A stretch of DNA of 64,000 nucleotides from Gracilaria domingensis (lineage: Eukaryota > Rhodophyta > Florideophyceae > Gracilariales > Gracilariaceae): assembly GCA_022539475.1 (NCBI GenBank), contig VCMS01000164.1, positions 90,488 through 154,487 on the forward strand. Reading direction: 5' to 3'. Each line of letters opens with the position of its first letter. The first letter of the stretch is position 1. Of the stretch, positions 61,200-64,000 are shown one piece after another. The notes under the pieces are model-generated. The model saw only the letters and a list, made by a program, of their open reading frames with translations, did not search any database and was not told the origin of the DNA. The translations under genes and the position numbers were made by a program.

Positions 61200-64000
61200 G
61201 CGTTACGCTGAGGTCCCCTAAAGCGTGGCTTGCGGCGTTTCCTTTGTCACCGCGGTACTGAGCAGAAGTGAGATAGCCGTTTGCTCAATATTTCAATCGC
61301 CTTTGCGGTACAAACGGAAGCCGCGGGCCTGAAGTACTTTGGCGAGAGCACCTTTTATTCCAGGGCGTCCTTTTCCAGCTTCTTTGCTGTCATCTCCTGC
61401 GTCGTCGTCTGTTTCAAGGGCGTCCCCATGTATGCGAAGGGCCGTATAGAGCTTGCGTGCTGGCTGGGTTCGTATCGGGCGCCCATCCGACACAACCCAG
61501 CAGCGAGAGACGAGGCAAGCGCGGCGGATCCGCGAGGATACTCCGATGTGGCTTCTTCTAATTTTGTTTGGCAATACTTTGCAACTTCATTTTCGACGGG
61601 GCACAGACTTTGAACCTCTGCCAGCGGCCTTGGCAACCATGCCTTTCAAGTTCGAAGCATTGCGGTTGCGTCTCAATGCCCGCAGCGCTTGCCGCTGAAA
61701 ACTGGAAGCTTTGCAGCATAATGGTTCCATGACCACTGCTCTGGATTGCAGAACGCTCGACCATCAAAACCTTGCACGGTCGCTGCACGCGTAGGAATTC
61801 CCACTCCTACGCGGGAGCCCAATCAATGCCAGATTCGGAACCACCTCCCGCCGCGATTGTCGTCGTCACTGCCCTACTGAGCCTTTCAAGCGACTCGATC
61901 AAAAGAGGGACGAGGAACATGACTCGCTGCAGAGACCAAGAGCCGTTTTGCAGCTCCTCCGGCTGAGGCGCTACTGATACTCCGCGTTTAGTTTAAGATT
62001 TGCGGCTCGAGCTTCTGTCGCAAACGTCCAACAAGATTCGCGAGATCAAATCCGGCAAGACGACCGCAAGGCCGTTTCCTCCATGTCGTGTGATCTCGAC
62101 AGAGTCTTTGACACGGAGCGCCTCTCACCTCCTCGCGCTGTGTGTGAAGGAACGTCATAGCACGTGACCAGTACAACGTCAACCAGGCTTGAAGCCGATT
62201 CCCTCATTCACCCAAATAGTTGGTTACGTAGAGTATATCTGAAAGTTTCCGAAGAAGTGCCCTTCCAGTGCCTTGAGCACTCTTCGCACACTGTTCCTTC
62301 ATGACTCATTCCATAGCCCTCAGTGGTGTTAGTCCAGAAAATCCTTAAAGAGTCCTTCACCTGCCTCCCATGTGCGGGAGGCAAGAAACGTTCGCGGGGA
62401 GCGCGGCGCACCCCGCTTCTTCGCGAACGCCCATTGCCCGGGAACGATGTGACTTGATGCAGTGGTCCGTCACTGCAAGCAGTTCGCCTTGATACGGATC
62501 GGCGCACTGGAGCCGTGACCAGAGAGCCTTGTTTTACCACCGCGGAATATAATTGAGCGCATAGCAATGCGAACGCTCTATATGCCGGGTGGTGAGTACA
62601 CTACAAGCGCAGCAAAAGACTCTTCACGTGCAGTCGAAGCGTTCGGTCGGTCGATATCCATGATTGGTAGTAGGGAACTGCAGTGCCTGGCGCGCTTGGA
62701 CCTGTTCGCAGGTTGACCATGTCCTTGAGCCGGCTAACAGAGCTCCATCGCTTGGTTAAACAGCAGCGCGCGGCACAGCCGTGGTTTGATTTCGCACTTC
62801 CACGCCGGCTGAAACTCCGAGAAAACACTCCTTGATTGCCCGGACGAGTCACCTTGCAGCCCGCTCGCCGGCGGTCAGAGACCGGACGAGGTTTCCCAAC
62901 AAATATCTGCTGACCCTTGGGGGAAGTATACCGATATTGGCAGAGCGCGTCGCAGCAGGACGGCGACGAGAAGCGCAGCAAATACATCTCCCCTAAGGGC
63001 AGAACTGGGGGGCAATGGCGAGAACAAGTCCTGCAAGCTCAATGCGTAGACGCGCGTGCCACCTGCCTCCGCCCAGTCGGGGGCGCGTTCGAAGCCCCAG
63101 CAGCACCACCGCCCAGCCGCGGCTGCAGGCAGCCGCTGCCTGCGCGTGCTGCAGCGGCGGCTCGCCCAGCGACGTGCAGAACGCGGTCCGCGTCGCCGGG
63201 CGCAACAGCACGTGCAGGATTGGCCGGCGGGCAGGAGCTGCCAAACCGGCGTGCCGGCGCGAGCTGCTGCACTAGGCACGGCGCAGCGGGCAAAAGCAGA
63301 TAATGCCGCCAACGGAGCAGCTACGCGGCTAGTGGCGCTTCGCAAATGCGCTCCGTTACACTTGCGATAATGGGCGCAAGCGCGGGGGTGGCTCCCGCCG
63401 CGCTAGCGGCGGGCGGTGGCGCGCGAGTTGCCGCGGCCGCATGCCCGGCAGCGGCGAGTTGCATAAGACGCGTGGGCTTGGCGTTGGAGGCGGCGGAAGG
63501 ACTTCGCATGAAGGCGCGGCGGTGCGTGTCAGCTCAGGAGAGATTGTCTTCAGCGCAGTGGTAACGGCGGTGGCGGCCAACGCCGGCTAATCACAGCGGG
63601 CGCGCGTCGAGCATGGCGGGCATGAGCCGCGCACAGCGCGGGGCGCGAAATGGCGACGAGTCGCGCGAGTGCTCAGCGACACGAAAAAGCGACAGCGTGA
63701 CGAGCGCCTACTCGGCGCGGTGTGCGCACCGGCGGCGGCGGGCGCAAGCGCGCTCGGGCAGCTGGAGGAGGAAGCGGCGGGGGGCGGGCTTGTGATGGTC
63801 GGCCAGCAGCAGCGACGGATGCCGCAGAGCGCTTAGGTAGAAACAGCGGCGGTGTAGCCGATGGCGGTTCGCAGCGCGTCGCCGAGGAGGCGGCGCGCCT
63901 TTGGGTGCAGGCACCACCGCACCGTGGCAAGCGTACGGCGTAGAGAGCTGTTTGTGACTCAGCGCCGGTAAGCGAGGCGCGCGCCAGGACGTGAAGCTGA
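61200..64000. other. GC-rich terminal region, no gene recognised
   Basis: Becomes strongly CG-rich after 62.9 kb, like the pseudogene blocks at 21-25, 30.5-31.4 and 57.7-59 kb. Many overlapping Ala/Arg/Pro-rich frames on both strands are a by-product of base composition. I could not find a domain in any frame. Small hairpins are at 61788-61813 (9-bp arms), 62362-62383 (8 bp) and 62389-62429 (8 bp). Confidence 0.4.

Noticed and set aside
62875-63943. Long overlapping Ala/Arg/Pro-rich frames near the right end as genes
   Set aside because: They occur on both strands in several frames at once, as expected from extreme GC content, and none has a domain.

Overview
The window looks like nuclear DNA of a eukaryote, most likely a red alga of the Chondrus type. 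This is an inference from its contents. The few intact genes have no introns and are spread far apart. The rest is dominated by Ty1/copia elements (one of the GalEa/PyRE-like lineage known from red algae), a chromodomain Ty3/gypsy fragment, Plavaka-like and piggyBac-like DNA transposons, and decayed GC-rich gene copies. There is no operon structure, CRISPR array, rRNA or prokaryotic signal.

Layout. 0.3-4.9 kb: Copia-1 on the minus strand, with two LTRs, a CTAGC target duplication, a polypurine tract and one frameshift. 5.2-6.3 kb: an intact mitochondrial stomatin-like protein 2 gene. 7-16 kb: gene-poor DNA with two secreted cysteine-containing proteins of unknown function (8.9 and 11.1 kb) and two copies of a tRNA-like/SINE-like sequence. 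16-19.6 kb: a decayed LTR element with a gag-like ORF. 21.2-25.1 kb: three broken GC-rich genes in one orientation (FkbM-type methyltransferase, C-terminal alpha-COP, GT14 glycosyltransferase). 25.3-30.5 kb: Copia-2, a young element with 317/318 identical LTRs, inserted into that GC-rich block. 30.5-33.1 kb: a decayed membrane or secreted protein gene. 33-35 kb: tandem repeats, a strong hairpin and traces of an intron-containing gene.

35.2-57.7 kb: a transposon cluster. Three copies of a family whose ~370-residue protein has a C2HC finger and resembles the N-terminal half of Plavaka (KDZ/CACTA-like) transposases lie at 35.2-36.6 (+), 36.6-41.5 (-) and 52.4-57.7 kb (+). The last two are ~5-kb mirror images. 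Both have an array of palindromes at one end and ~327-bp tandem units plus a hairpin at the other. Between them lie a truncated gypsy integrase, a broken piggyBac-like element with a convergent accessory ORF, and an intact 557-residue ORF at 49.2-50.9 kb. That ORF joins a PD-(D/E)XK (YqaJ-like) nuclease domain to the C-terminal part of a piggyBac transposase, and is the best candidate for something undescribed. 58.1-59.7 kb: a broken ERGIC-53/VIP36-like L-type lectin gene. The last 4 kb is GC-rich and not recognised.

Two themes recur. First, the GC-rich genes are all broken, often by stops that replace apparent Trp codons, beside transposons that are fairly young. Second, perfect hairpins are common; two of them (39-bp and 18-bp arms) are absent from the sister transposon copy and so look like newly formed inverted duplications.
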